DNA of 64,000 nucleotides from Methanococcus voltae (GTDB lineage Archaea; AGJL01; Methanococci; Methanococcales; Methanococcaceae), in NCBI RefSeq assembly GCF_024807655.1, contig NZ_JANUCR010000001.1:372001-436000 (forward strand), given 5' to 3'. A model generated the notes under the pieces. That model searched no databases. It had not been told where the DNA came from and was given only the letters and a program-made list of their open reading frames with translations. The number at the start of each line of letters is the position of its first letter. Position 1 is the first letter of the stretch. The position numbers were made by a program, and so were the translations under genes. Shown here piece after piece: positions 29,818 to 39,484 of this stretch.

Positions 29818-29952
29818 ATGGCAATTTGGCAATGTACTGTTTGCGGATATAAGTATGATGAAGATAAAGAAAAAAAGAAGTTTGAAGACTTGCCTGCAGA
29901 TTGCAAATGTCCTGTTTGTGGGGCCAAAAAAGAAATGTTTAAAAAATTATAA
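29818..29952 (+). CDS. rub: Rubredoxin (short)
   Basis: A 44-residue mononuclear iron electron carrier. The reading is [18 protein letters not shown] at the N terminus and [13 protein letters not shown] at the C terminus, so both CxxC knuckles (CTVCG and CPVCG) are present. It is shorter than typical 52-54 residue rubredoxins: the segment between the two knuckles is trimmed. GGGGTGGTAAT precedes the ATG. Its partner could be a flavodiiron protein, rubrerythrin or superoxide reductase encoded elsewhere. It is about 130 bases after AGOG, so it could be co-transcribed or have its own promoter. Confidence 0.92.
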   Translation: MAIWQCTVCGYKYDEDKEKKKFEDLPADCKCPVCGAKKEMFKKL

Positions 29953-30060
29953 TAATGTATAAAATAGATAAAAATAAAAAATAACTATATAATAAACATA
30001 AAATATCTATAAATTAACACATCAATTTTATTATTTTATTATTTTATTATTTTAGTAAGT

Positions 30061-30441
30061 TTATTCTTCATCGTCAAATTCAATTATGGCATTTTTAATA
30101 TTAAACTCTTTTCCACCTTTTATTTTTAAGTGCATACTGTTGCATTTTGGACAATAAACGCCTATTTCGTCTTTTGGCATCGCATCACCCTCATAACCAC
30201 AATCCTTACACAATATATGTGGCTTTATGTATTCTACATTAAATTTCATACCTTCACAGATTGTATTTTCAGCAATAACTTCAAAAGCAAATTTTAATTG
30301 TTCCATTTGAATTAATGTCAATTCCCCAACTTCAAGATTTATTTCAGAAACTTTTAATGGATTTTTACCAAGTTCTTTCTGATTTTCTACCGCTTCCATT
30401 AAAGCATTTAGTATCGAAGTTGCATAGGATAATTCGTGCAT
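30061..30441 (-). CDS. hypA: Hydrogenase nickel-insertion protein HypA
   Basis: Nickel chaperone delivering Ni to NiFe hydrogenase large subunits. The 126-residue protein starts MHELSYA, whose first residues bind Ni, and has a structural zinc site CKDCG and CPKCNS (about residues 75-110). Archaeal HypA inserts extra residues between the two zinc pairs, as here. GGGAGTTATT precedes the ATG. Unlike in bacteria, no hypB is adjacent. It serves the Vhu and Ehb hydrogenases of this window. Confidence 0.95.
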   Translation of the reverse strand: MHELSYATSILNALMEAVENQKELGKNPLKVSEINLEVGELTLIQMEQLKFAFEVIAENTICEGMKFNVEYIKPHILCKDCGYEGDAMPKDEIGVYCPKCNSMHLKIKGGKEFNIKNAIIEFDDEE

Positions 30442-30555
30442 AATAACTCCCTCTAATCGTCAATAAAGATAAAATGAACTGAATAAATTGAATAAATTGA
30501 ATAAAATGAATGAAGTATATAATTAATAAATAATTATATAGATGGTAAATAGTAA

Positions 30556-31017
30556 TTAAAAAACAGATTTAGAATCTAAACGTTCTAAAAACAATCTTTT
30601 AACTTCTTCTTCTTTTCCACTGGGTTTAAAAAGCTTAAATTTTATCAAAACTCTTACGGTATCGTCCCCCTCTGAAAGAATACATTCATTTAAGTAAGCT
30701 TTTTGTTTATCAAATCTTAAATATATTGCATTTTTTTCAATTCTCAAATCTAAATCATTTTTTAAATCTTCGACATTTTTAGTGTTTTGCTTTAACATAT
30801 CGACTATGTAATCATAAGTTATTTTTGCTTTTTTATTTTTAAGTTTAGCAGAGAATATATTTATTGGATTCTCAAAACAACCCTCTGTTTCAGTTATTTC
30901 TAAATCCACATCTTCGTCGTCAATTATATCTGGTATGAAAAAAGAAATTGCATCGAGAACTTTTTCCTCGTCTTCGGTCGCATTTGCGATTGTAGATATT
31001 TTTATACTATTAACCAT
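30556..31017 (-). CDS. Predicted RNA-binding protein (COG1325 type)
   Basis: A 153-residue protein resembling the archaeal COG1325/PF01877 family, described as a predicted RNA-binding protein or exosome-linked subunit. Seen features are ISTIANATEDEEKVLDAI at the N terminus, the short acidic ITETEGCFENPI, and LYLRFDKQKAYLNE-like residues in the centre (IYLRFDKQKAYL). GGGGATACA precedes the ATG. It lies next to the ribosomal protein L15e gene on the same strand, as in many archaea, consistent with a role in RNA metabolism. Confidence 0.8.
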   Translation of the reverse strand: MVNSIKISTIANATEDEEKVLDAISFFIPDIIDDEDVDLEITETEGCFENPINIFSAKLKNKKAKITYDYIVDMLKQNTKNVEDLKNDLDLRIEKNAIYLRFDKQKAYLNECILSEGDDTVRVLIKFKLFKPSGKEEEVKRLFLERLDSKSVF

Positions 31018-31301
31018 TGTATCCCCAAAAATCTTGTTATTATATTGTTGAATATTTAAATATAAAATAGTATTCTTTTAAATTTCAAAATATGTATTAA
31101 TTAATATATAACCATATATTTAAATATATGATATTATTATTCAACTAAACTACTAAATTATTACGTATAAATTACAAATTAAAATTTCAATAGTACTATG
31201 AAAAATAAATATAAAAAATAATAATTAAATAAATAATTAAAAAAATTAGATTAATAATATTTAATAATATTTAATTATTTTAATTATTTTAATTATTTTA
31301 A

Positions 31302-31886
31302 TTATTTTGTTCTTTTTTGGTTAGCTCTTACACCAGGTCTTACTTTTTCAGCACCTTTACCTTTGTACATAAGACCTCTACCTTTCTTACCTGCAGAAGT
31401 TAATCCTCTGTAAACTCTACATTTGTTAGCACCGTCAGCTAAGAAACTGTACTTTTTATCATTTTTGATGGTTGGACAGTTTATATCTACCAAAATTACT
31501 TCGTACCATTTTCTTTTACCGTCTTCACCTACCCAGTAAGAGTTTAAAACTTCCATGTTAGGGTATCTTTTAGCAGCTCTTTCCTCAGCAATTCTCTGAA
31601 TTGATTTTGCCATTGTGATTTTTTTAACTGCCATTGTTGCTGGTTTTTTAGAGTGTTTTGGTCTTGGTTTTCTCAAACCTCCTCTTCTTACAGCAACTCT
31701 AACTACGATAACGCCTTGTTTTGCCTTGTAGCCTAAGTTTCTTGCTCTGTCAATTCTTGTAGGTTTTTCTAATCTTACAACGGTTGGCTCTTTTCTCCAA
31801 TCTTGCATTCTTACCCATTGTAAGTCTTTAACATATGATTCAGCAGGCTTTTTCCATGCTTCTTGGATATGTTTGTACATACTCAT
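31302..31886 (-). CDS. rpl15e: Ribosomal protein L15e
   Basis: Large-subunit ribosomal protein L15e, a basic protein that threads through 23S rRNA. At 194 residues it begins [14 protein letters not shown] and contains [16 protein letters not shown] and the C-terminal [24 protein letters not shown], all typical. The frame extends to a TTG at 31907, but GTGATAAAATG at 31886 is the standard Methanococcus start and gives the family length. The leader upstream is GC-rich and structured (see the ncRNA entry), which may be autoregulatory. Confidence 0.96.
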   Translation of the reverse strand: MSMYKHIQEAWKKPAESYVKDLQWVRMQDWRKEPTVVRLEKPTRIDRARNLGYKAKQGVIVVRVAVRRGGLRKPRPKHSKKPATMAVKKITMAKSIQRIAEERAAKRYPNMEVLNSYWVGEDGKRKWYEVILVDINCPTIKNDKKYSFLADGANKCRVYRGLTSAGKKGRGLMYKGKGAEKVRPGVRANQKRTK

Positions 31887-31910
31887 TTTATCACTCACTG
31901 TAGTCAATAT

Positions 31911-31984
31911 TTTGTTTCCGGGTTCGGCATTCGCTACATTCCCTACGGGATTACTCCCGTTAATGTGAGAACCTTTTAGGTTAT
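31911..31984 (-). ncRNA. Structured GC-rich leader RNA upstream of rpl15e
   Basis: A GC-rich island in very AT-rich surroundings, just upstream of the L15e start on the same strand. Seen helices (plus coordinates): 31921-31925 with 31969-31973 (outer), 31936-31940 with 31962-31966 (middle) and 31946-31949 with 31956-31959 (apical). A second hairpin, 31970-31982, uses the same bases as the outer stem, so the two are mutually exclusive. This looks like a regulatory leader or a small RNA. No known riboswitch class was recognised. Confidence 0.5.
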
Positions 31985-32164
31985 CTTACCTAATTAAGAC
32001 ACTCAAGTATATTAAGTTAACGTTCAAAAAATATATTGTTAAAAATTTTTAATTAATTATGTTTATAAGTATTGGAATTAAAATTATAATTCCATAATAT
32101 AAAAAATAATATAAAAAATAAGTAAATGAAAAAGAAAATTTAAAGATAAATGTCATAATTCGTA

Positions 32165-33139
32165 TTAAATTCCCATTATTGCCAATATTAAACCGATTAA
32201 ACCGATTACAGTGCCCAATAAAGATAAGGGATAAACTTGCTTAAATGTTAAAACTGGCGTATATGCACTAATTACAGAAGCCATTAGTGGGAACAATAGT
32301 GCTACTGCAAAATTCAACACGATAGTTATCGGATTTAATAAATCCGGTGCAATTCCCAAATACAATGTTGCGAAAAGACTTCCTAATGTTATCATTAACA
32401 TTTCCCGAACTGCCAAATACAGTGCCCTGTATCGTCCTGAAAGTTCCATAGTAGGGCCTTCCAAAACGTCTGCCTTTGAGTGCATTATTGAGAAAGGATA
32501 TTCTTTCAACATTATCATATATCCTATGAAATATGCCAAAGCCCCTAATATACCACCTAAGCTAAACAAAAAGGTGTTTCCTACAACCGTATTTAACATT
32601 ATCGAACCATGGGGTATAAAGGGTAATAAAGTGGCAATGTAAAAAGGGAACGAACCTACAGTTATCATTTTAAAAGCCCTAACTGCACCCAACTGTTCCA
32701 AAGTCATCCTTAAAGATAGTTCTCCTTTACCACCTTTACAGAGGTCTTTGAATGGCATCCTAATCCCCATTACTGTTGAAGATAATGCCCCCATAATAAT
32801 ATAAGTCATTTCTTCAATTTTTAAGAGACCTACGATACCTATCTCATTTGACAGTATGTGAAAATGAGTTAAAGATGTCATCGCCAAAATAACCCATATT
32901 GTTAAGAAACTTAATACTGGCATAAAATGGTATAATTTAGGCATAGTTGAAACTGGTGTTATTGTTTGCTTATATAAAGCCTTAAAAAATCCCCAATATC
33001 CTATTGATGCTAAAGAAGGTCCTTTTCTTTGCTGAATTCTGGCCTGAATTTTTCTTTGAATACCTGGTATCCATGTTGATATCGCAAATGCAATCAATGG
33101 AATTCCCAAAATTGATGCCAATTCCTGAAATAATACCAT
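32165..33139 (-). CDS. ehbO: Energy-converting hydrogenase B subunit O (NuoH-like)
   Basis: Membrane subunit related to complex I NuoH that links the hydrogenase module to ion flow. At 324 residues it has about eight hydrophobic helices, the RIQQRKGPS motif after helix 1 and EYPFSIMHSKADVLEGPTME, resembling the NuoH quinone-cavity loop. The ORF opens at 33190, but GGTGATTTTATG marks 33139 as the start. It is the last gene of the minus-strand ehb cluster, after ehbM. Confidence 0.88.
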   Translation of the reverse strand: MVLFQELASILGIPLIAFAISTWIPGIQRKIQARIQQRKGPSLASIGYWGFFKALYKQTITPVSTMPKLYHFMPVLSFLTIWVILAMTSLTHFHILSNEIGIVGLLKIEEMTYIIMGALSSTVMGIRMPFKDLCKGGKGELSLRMTLEQLGAVRAFKMITVGSFPFYIATLLPFIPHGSIMLNTVVGNTFLFSLGGILGALAYFIGYMIMLKEYPFSIMHSKADVLEGPTMELSGRYRALYLAVREMLMITLGSLFATLYLGIAPDLLNPITIVLNFAVALLFPLMASVISAYTPVLTFKQVYPLSLLGTVIGLIGLILAIMGI

Positions 33140-33286
33140 AAAATCACCGAACATAATAATTTGAATATAATTTGAATAAATGATGTACAATACAAGAATT
33201 AATTTGAATAAAGATATAAGATAAACAATGCAATAAATAAATTAATTTTAAAATATTTATTTGACAAATAAAGCTTTTATAAACGT

Positions 33287-33730
33287 TTATTTTTCTAATA
33301 ATTTAGGAATTGCTTTAACTATTCCCGTAATTACATCTTCAGGTCTTGGAGGGCACCCTGGAACATTTACATCTACAGGGATTATATTTTTAACAGGTCC
33401 ATCTATGAAGTCCGATGTACCTAAATCTGCCCCTATATTGCCGTAAACTCCACCCATTAGTGCACAAGCCCCTGCAGCTACAACCGCTTTCGGTTCAGGC
33501 ATTTCCTCATATATTTTTTTCAAAGAAGCTGTGATGGTTTTTGTAACACAACCAGTAACAACTAAAATATCCGCTTCACGAGGATTCCAAGTTAAAAACA
33601 CGTTGTACTGTTCAGCGTCGTAATATGGGGATAATACACAGTTTACAACCTCTATATCACAGCCGTTGCAACCCCCCGTATATACTAACATTACATGGAT
33701 ACATTTTTTTCTACTTATTTCTTTTAACAT
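33287..33730 (-). CDS. ehbM: Energy-converting hydrogenase B subunit M (small subunit, NuoB-like)
   Basis: Small electron-transfer subunit of Ehb, homologous to NuoB, expected to carry the proximal [4Fe-4S] cluster. The 147-residue protein shows [14 protein letters not shown] (first cysteines), VVTGCVTK, and [11 protein letters not shown] at the C terminus, the cluster-ligand pattern of the family. A GATGGGTAGCA region precedes the ATG. Normally its partner EhbN (large subunit) follows; here ehbO follows instead. Confidence 0.9.
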   Translation of the reverse strand: MLKEISRKKCIHVMLVYTGGCNGCDIEVVNCVLSPYYDAEQYNVFLTWNPREADILVVTGCVTKTITASLKKIYEEMPEPKAVVAAGACALMGGVYGNIGADLGTSDFIDGPVKNIIPVDVNVPGCPPRPEDVITGIVKAIPKLLEK

Positions 33731-33782
33731 TGCTACCCATCTCTTTATTTTTAGTAAAAATATTTCAAATTATTTCAATATA

Positions 33783-34292
33783 TTATGCTTTATTTTTATT
33801 TTTTATTACATTATCTAAATTAATAGACAATATTTTCATAATTGATTGTATTTTTTCTTCTGAAATTTCCACAGGTTTTTCAAGAACTTTCGAAACGTCA
33901 ATTTTTATATTCTTTGAATCACCCACGTGTCTTGGATGTATTGGAGAAATTTCATTAAATAATGCAAATATTGGGCAAAAATCATGGCAATATAAACAAT
34001 ATACACATTTTTCAGCATCTATTACAGGTATAAACTCTTTTGAATAATCTTCAGTTAATTTTATAGGTTCAATTTGCTCCATTGTGATGGCTTTGGTTGG
34101 ACAAGCATTTGCACAACCCCCACAGCCTATACATATATCTTTCAAAACATTTTCGGGTAATACAATACCTTTTAAAATGCTTTCAGTCATTTCTTTCGAA
34201 GTATATCTACCAGTACCGAAAATTATACGTTCTAAATTACGATAAAATCCAGAAATAAATATTTTTGATAATTCCCTAACTCCCGAGTCCAT
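33783..34292 (-). CDS. ehbL: Energy-converting hydrogenase B subunit L (ferredoxin-type)
   Basis: A 169-residue subunit with two [4Fe-4S] motifs, CIGCGGCANACPTKA (about residue 53) and CVYCLYCHDFCPIFA (about residue 92), similar to the NuoI-like arm of membrane hydrogenases. Helical extensions lie on both sides. It would pass electrons between the polyferredoxin EhbK and the small subunit EhbM. GGCGATATTATG gives the start. It is 52 bases upstream of ehbM and 125 downstream of ehbK. Confidence 0.88.
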   Translation of the reverse strand: MDSGVRELSKIFISGFYRNLERIIFGTGRYTSKEMTESILKGIVLPENVLKDICIGCGGCANACPTKAITMEQIEPIKLTEDYSKEFIPVIDAEKCVYCLYCHDFCPIFALFNEISPIHPRHVGDSKNIKIDVSKVLEKPVEISEEKIQSIMKILSINLDNVIKNKNKA

Positions 34293-34417
34293 AATATCGC
34301 CATATTATATATTTTTAAGCCTATTTAATTATAAAATGGTATTATATTACATTACATATTACTTTTTGTTATTAATGTATAATATGCTATAATATGCCAT
34401 AATATGTTATTAATATG

Positions 34418-36127
34418 TTATTTCCATGTTCTAAACGTTTTTATTGCGTTGGTTGGGCATATATTCGCACAAGCTGAACACAATTCACATTTTTCCGTAT
34501 CAATTGCTCCATAATCGATGCAATCATTTGGGCAAATTTTATTACACAAGCCACAGCTTACACAGTAGTCATATTCTGTATGGATATAAGAATATTCTTT
34601 ATCCACAGTCTTTTTTATGCCTGTAATATTTGGTAAAACGTCTCTTGGACAATACATTCCACATTTTTGACAGGATATACACGATTCATCAAACAAAACT
34701 TTGAAATCAGATGCCGTATTATCTTCAAGAGATAAATTGTTTATTAAAATGGTTAACGAATCATTTGGGCAAATTTCAGCACAAGTTCCGCAACCTATAC
34801 AAGATTTATCGATTACTTCGAAGGGTATTTCCCGTTTTACAATTTCGATTGCATCTTCAGGACATTTTGTAATACATTTTTCACATAAAACACAATTTCC
34901 TATCAATTTAGACTTTAAATCTTCCGAATCCTTGTTTATTACACGCCTAATACCTTGAGGACACGCTTTAACGCATTCCATACATAAAGTACAGTTATTT
35001 TTATTATACAATATTCTACCGTCTTTATATAGTAAAGCATTATTTGGGCACACATTTACACATGCTCCGCAATTTATACAGTAAACTTTAGGTTCGTAGT
35101 TGTTTTTATTATTAGTATCTTCGTCAATTGAAGTATTATCAGCTAATTTTCCTTTGTTAACTATTTTGAAGTTTTCAACATCTAAAACATTTCTTGGACA
35201 GACCTGTACACAACTCGTACATAATATACAGCCATCTCTAATCCTACCTTTGTAAATTGATTTAGGCGTTGTAGGACATACTTCTTCACACAAATTACAT
35301 TCAGTGCATAATTTAACCTTACTTTTTTCAATTTTTGGATTTAATTTACTATTGAGTGGATTAAATAGCATAGAATTTGAATTAATACATTCATTATTTG
35401 TTAAATTTTCCAATAACTCTATTGCGTTGGTTGGACATTCATATATACATCTATTACAATTTATACATTTTTCCGAATCTATAATTATAGAATATCTTTG
35501 TTCATCCGATAATTCATCTTTTGAAATTGATTTTTTAGATTTAACTTCAATTTTTGATTTTTTTGAGTTATTTAATGTATTTAAATTTTCTAACTTATCG
35601 GGCTTTAAATTTGTATTTAAATTAGCATTTAATACTTTATAGATGGTTGCATATCTTTTTGCCAACATCTCGTTTTTTGAAGTTCGTAATTCCTTCGGAT
35701 TAAAATAAATCCTTGCATTATCGCAGGCTTTAGTACATAAACCGCACATTACACACATGCCAGTAGGGTATTTCTCACTGGATACTGCAGATTTATTGCC
35801 TAATACGTTGCTTTTTCTGTCTTTTTCAGTTTTGGACTTTAAAGGATGTTCTTTATTTTCGTCAACCATTTTGATAATACCTATTGGACAATTCTTTTCA
35901 CATATGGCACAGCCTACGCACTTTTTCCTATCTACGTAGTATCCCCCATATTCATTTTCCAATATTGCGTTGGTCGGACATACTTCTGCACATTTACCAC
36001 AGGTAATACAAGATATGGCGGTTCCACCAATCATTTTTATTGCGTTGGTTGGACAAAGCTCCATACACTTTTTGTTGCAACCTTTTTCTTGCTCAGAAAT
36101 ACACTTATCCAAATTAGTTATTATCAT
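34418..36127 (-). CDS. ehbK: Energy-converting hydrogenase B subunit K (polyferredoxin)
   Basis: A 569-residue polyferredoxin. By eye I count 14 sites, of which 13 are regular CxxCxxCxxxCP motifs. The first is atypical, with wider spacing (CISEQEKGCNKKCMELC). Two of the inter-motif linkers are long and Lys/Ser/Asn-rich (near residues 90-110 and 165-210). The protein acts as a molecular wire between soluble ferredoxin and the membrane complex. Its start (GGCGATAAAATG) overlaps the 3' end of ehbJ by four bases, so they are coupled. Confidence 0.9.
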   Translation of the reverse strand: MIITNLDKCISEQEKGCNKKCMELCPTNAIKMIGGTAISCITCGKCAEVCPTNAILENEYGGYYVDRKKCVGCAICEKNCPIGIIKMVDENKEHPLKSKTEKDRKSNVLGNKSAVSSEKYPTGMCVMCGLCTKACDNARIYFNPKELRTSKNEMLAKRYATIYKVLNANLNTNLKPDKLENLNTLNNSKKSKIEVKSKKSISKDELSDEQRYSIIIDSEKCINCNRCIYECPTNAIELLENLTNNECINSNSMLFNPLNSKLNPKIEKSKVKLCTECNLCEEVCPTTPKSIYKGRIRDGCILCTSCVQVCPRNVLDVENFKIVNKGKLADNTSIDEDTNNKNNYEPKVYCINCGACVNVCPNNALLYKDGRILYNKNNCTLCMECVKACPQGIRRVINKDSEDLKSKLIGNCVLCEKCITKCPEDAIEIVKREIPFEVIDKSCIGCGTCAEICPNDSLTILINNLSLEDNTASDFKVLFDESCISCQKCGMYCPRDVLPNITGIKKTVDKEYSYIHTEYDYCVSCGLCNKICPNDCIDYGAIDTEKCELCSACANICPTNAIKTFRTWK

Positions 36128-36402
36128 TTTATCGCCTTTAAATTAGATTTACATATATTTCCAACCAATACGCCAACAATTCCTGCCAAAAAGATATGGG
36201 AAAAAGGAATTTCCTGATAGTAAGGGGTTGAGCCTAATAAAAAAGCTACAAAAAGTCCCAAAACAAGCCAATGCAACAATTTAAGTTTTTCATTTATTTT
36301 TAAACCCAATATAAATCCTACGATAATTCCTATTATTGATATATACATAATATCAAGCGAAGATATCGTACTTAAGAGGGTATTTGAAATATCTAAATTC
36401 AC
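36124..36402 (-). CDS. ehbJ: Energy-converting hydrogenase B subunit J
   Basis: A small membrane protein with two to three hydrophobic helices (IMYISIIGIIVGFILGL, LLHWLVLGLFVAFLLG and a C-terminal one). In this cluster position it corresponds to EhbJ. The start is uncertain: the ATG at 36432 has no ribosome binding site, whereas a GTG at 36402 follows GGTGATAAT, so I use the latter (92 residues). Its end overlaps ehbK by four bases. The family has no known catalytic role; it probably stabilises the membrane arm. Confidence 0.7.
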   Translation of the reverse strand: MNLDISNTLLSTISSLDIMYISIIGIIVGFILGLKINEKLKLLHWLVLGLFVAFLLGSTPYYQEIPFSHIFLAGIVGVLVGNICKSNLKAIK

Positions 36403-36658
36403 ATTATCACCGAAATAATGCCAAAGTTCCATAATTCAATATAATCATTGATTTAACCTATTTAAACGTTATTTATAGTTAAATCTTAACATATGTATAT
36501 AAATACACATATTTTTATATGCACATATTTTTGATATTCTATAATTTTATCTCATAGTTATCCTGTTTTCATATTATATAATATTTATAGATTTGAATAA
36601 TTATATAATTATCACTCAGTTTATAGGTTAATTCTGATAAATTATACTCTAAATCTAA

Positions 36659-37459
36659 TTAAAATTTAGAATTTTTCAAATCAGCATTTATAAATATTTT
36701 TTTAGTACTTAGAAGTAAAGTAATTGAGGATAAACCGGCTAAAACCTTAAAACCTACTGCAATATTCAAATAAGGTATTAAACCCACACTTCCCATAGAT
36801 TCAGGTGATGGAAATAGTGGAATACCATTAAGCACAGAAATATTAAGCAAGTAATAACCAGATACAAACATACCTAAAGCACCCATTATCATAAAAAATA
36901 GGGCGCCATAGGTTTCCAATTTTTCCAAGAAATGATGAGTAAAGCATAATGGTGAAGTTATCCCATAACCAACGATTCCCAAAATATATGCTACAGCAAT
37001 TAGAGCTCCACCCTGAAAACCACCGCCTGGTGTTATATGACCCGCCAAAATTGTTATAATGCCCAAAACCATTATTATTATACTTAAAGGCATCGTAATA
37101 ACTTTTATTATGGAAGTAAATCCTAAATCAATACTATCAACGTTCTTATTCGTATCATTAGCCGTATCTACGTTTTCATAAAATATCGATTTTAAAAAAT
37201 CCGTATTATACATACCTCTTCCAAATACCATTCCAGTAACCATTACTGACGTTACAAGAATTAAACATTCTCCCAATGTGTCAAAAGCCCTCCAATCAAA
37301 TAGTACGGCCGTCACAAAGTTAGGAACGATGTAAGTACTCGTATAAACTGCATTTATTCCTTGTACTACATTAATATTGAATATAGAATACAATATGGCA
37401 ACTCCAAAGAATAAGAAAGATAAGAACACTGCAATATCTCTTGTTATAAAGTTTCTCAA
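36659..37459 (-). CDS. ehbI: Energy-converting hydrogenase B subunit with MnhB domain (EhbH/EhbI-like)
   Basis: A 266-residue membrane protein. The N-terminal part (residues 8-85), with [18 protein letters not shown], resembles the MbhE/EhbH-type subunit. The C-terminal part (from about residue 120) is an MnhB/MrpB domain with [13 protein letters not shown], a motif of antiporter subunits. It looks like a fusion of EhbH and EhbI, which would fit the gene count of the cluster. The start is TTG with GGTGATTTAA before it. It follows ehbG by 15 bases. Confidence 0.75.
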   Translation of the reverse strand: MRNFITRDIAVFLSFLFFGVAILYSIFNINVVQGINAVYTSTYIVPNFVTAVLFDWRAFDTLGECLILVTSVMVTGMVFGRGMYNTDFLKSIFYENVDTANDTNKNVDSIDLGFTSIIKVITMPLSIIIMVLGIITILAGHITPGGGFQGGALIAVAYILGIVGYGITSPLCFTHHFLEKLETYGALFFMIMGALGMFVSGYYLLNISVLNGIPLFPSPESMGSVGLIPYLNIAVGFKVLAGLSSITLLLSTKKIFINADLKNSKF

Positions 37460-37474
37460 TTAAATCACCTTATA

Positions 37475-37783
37475 TTAGTGAGCAAAATATAATACAATAG
37501 ATATACCACCACAAAACATGGATAACCAAAACAATTGTGTTGAAATATCGTTTGAATTTTCTTTTTCAAATTTAAATACCAAAGGCAATTGCGATAATAA
37601 TAAAGCCGTTAAAGAAATGCCTATTAATCCATAAAGCACATTGCTGTAAATTCTAAAAATCATAACTGCCAAAAGTACGATAAAGCCATATAGTGTAAAT
37701 TCAGCTGTTAATACTGCACCTACCGATACACCATCACCATGCTTTTTTTTGTCCAATTCTTTTCCATATTTGTCATAACTCAT
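37475..37783 (-). CDS. ehbG: Energy-converting hydrogenase B subunit G-like membrane protein
   Basis: A 102-residue protein with a charged N-terminal stretch (SYDKYGKELDKKKHGDG) and three hydrophobic helices. No motif is diagnostic; the assignment as EhbG is by position between EhbF and EhbI. The ATG at 37783 has TTTGGTGTTTTT upstream and is preferred to 37804. The 15-base gap to the next gene supports an operon. Confidence 0.6.
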   Translation of the reverse strand: MSYDKYGKELDKKKHGDGVSVGAVLTAEFTLYGFIVLLAVMIFRIYSNVLYGLIGISLTALLLSQLPLVFKFEKENSNDISTQLFWLSMFCGGISIVLYFAH

Positions 37784-37913
37784 AAAAACACCAAATAATA
37801 TCATGTTTTTTGATTTTTAAGATGAATATTTAATTAATTTATGAATAATATTGTACTAATATTGTACTAATATTATAATAATATGAATATCATTAATAAT
37901 TAAAATTAAACAC

Positions 37914-39365
37914 CTATAAAGTGCTTAAAAAATTGTCAAATGAATTATATAACGTATTTGTAATAATTTCTGGGAAAATACCCAATATTATACACAAAAT
38001 TGTTAATATAAGTAATGAAAATTTAGGATATTTTAACATAGGGTTGTTATAATCCTTTTTAAGTTCTTCTAAATCTTTTAATCCATTTGGTTTTAAATAT
38101 ATCATATAAAATGCCTTCATCATAGACACAAAGGTACCAATACTTACCAATATCATAATAACTGTTAATTCAGGTAAATTTGCATTTATAGAAGCTTCTG
38201 CAAGTAATAATTTACTTTGGAAACCATTAAATGGGGGTACACCACTAATTGCCAATTTTGCACAAAGTACCATAAAAGCTACAAATGGCATTACTGGCAA
38301 TAAATTACCCATTTTATCTAATTTACTGGTTTTATTTTCATTTGATACGATATGAGCCCCTAAAAAGAGTGCACTTTTATAAATAACGTGATTTATAGCG
38401 TGAAAAATACCTGCAACAAATCCTAACGGAGTTCCCAATGCTAAACCTGCAGCCACATACCCACCTTGACTTATTGCGTGGTAAGAAAGCAATTTCCTAT
38501 AATCGGTTTGTAAAAGTGCCATTACTACACCAAATACCATACCTAAAATTGAAATTACAATTAATAATACTTGCAAATTTGCAAATAATGGTAATCCATA
38601 GAATAATTTAAATAATAATAACATAAGCGCAACTAATACAAATTTAGAAAATGTTTGCAAGACTGCTGAAATAAATGGCTTTGCACCAGCGTAAACTTCG
38701 GATTTTATTGTGTGGAATGGTGGCAATCCACTACCATAGCAAAGTCCGATTATTAACATTAAAGCACCGCCATAAATAACCGGATTTGTAGGATTTGCCA
38801 ATAAATTAGCATGTATTTCAGGAATAAACAAAGTTCCCGTAATAGACAGTAATAAACCAATACCTAAGAGTAATATGGAACCTGCAAAATTACCCATTAT
38901 AAGATATCTAAGAGCTGATTTGTAAGAATTTTCAGTACCTGTTGCTAATAATAGCCCAGTTTGAGATATAGCGGTTATTTCATAAAATACGTACATATTA
39001 AACAAATCTTCAGATAATACAACTGCCGTAACACTTGCCAAACCCATTAAAACTAATGAAGTAACTAATCCGCTTTGTTTTTCACCTGCCGATGAAATAA
39101 GGGTTAAAGATGCAATTAAAGTAAGCACTATTAAAATAAGTTGCTTAGCAGGATTAAACAGGTACGCAATGCCTGAAGTCATAGCTTCCACTAACCCATG
39201 ATTTCCAAAGAAATAATAACCATAATTTGGGATAAATGGTAAAGTCATTAAAATTATTGCTAATGCGATTGAGGAATATTTAATTAATTTATCCTTTCCG
39301 TGCAAAAAATTTAGCACAATTGCCATAAACATAGGGAAAACTACCAATAATGGAAGTAAATTCAT
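37914..39365 (-). CDS. ehbF: Energy-converting hydrogenase B subunit F (antiporter-like, NuoN/MrpD type)
   Basis: A 483-residue membrane protein with 13-14 hydrophobic helices of the proton-translocating NuoL/M/N and MrpD family. Conserved features are YVFYEITAISQTGLLLATG (Glu of helix 5), LPPFHTIKSEVYAGAKPF with a key Lys, TDYRKLLSYHAISQGGYVAAG, and HAINHVIYKSALFLGAH. GGTGAGTAAAATG gives the start at 39365. It pumps ions coupled to ferredoxin reduction or oxidation. It is preceded by ehbE. Confidence 0.9.
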   Translation of the reverse strand: MNLLPLLVVFPMFMAIVLNFLHGKDKLIKYSSIALAIILMTLPFIPNYGYYFFGNHGLVEAMTSGIAYLFNPAKQLILIVLTLIASLTLISSAGEKQSGLVTSLVLMGLASVTAVVLSEDLFNMYVFYEITAISQTGLLLATGTENSYKSALRYLIMGNFAGSILLLGIGLLLSITGTLFIPEIHANLLANPTNPVIYGGALMLIIGLCYGSGLPPFHTIKSEVYAGAKPFISAVLQTFSKFVLVALMLLLFKLFYGLPLFANLQVLLIVISILGMVFGVVMALLQTDYRKLLSYHAISQGGYVAAGLALGTPLGFVAGIFHAINHVIYKSALFLGAHIVSNENKTSKLDKMGNLLPVMPFVAFMVLCAKLAISGVPPFNGFQSKLLLAEASINANLPELTVIMILVSIGTFVSMMKAFYMIYLKPNGLKDLEELKKDYNNPMLKYPKFSLLILTILCIILGIFPEIITNTLYNSFDNFLSTL

Positions 39366-39484
39366 TTTACTCACCGAAATAACTTGAAAGATTATAAACA
39401 ATATAAGAATGATAACAATTATTAATAAGGGAAAATATTATTAGTTAGTTGTTATTTTAATTAATATTTTAGTTATTTTTTAAT

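Noticed and set aside
31887-31907. TTG start for L15e at 31907
   Set aside because: The ATG at 31886 has the standard GTGATAAA ribosome binding site and gives the family's MSMY start.
31911-31984. L15e leader as a tRNA gene
   Set aside because: A GGTTCG-like string suggested a T arm, but no cloverleaf, acceptor stem or anticodon arm can be drawn on either strand.
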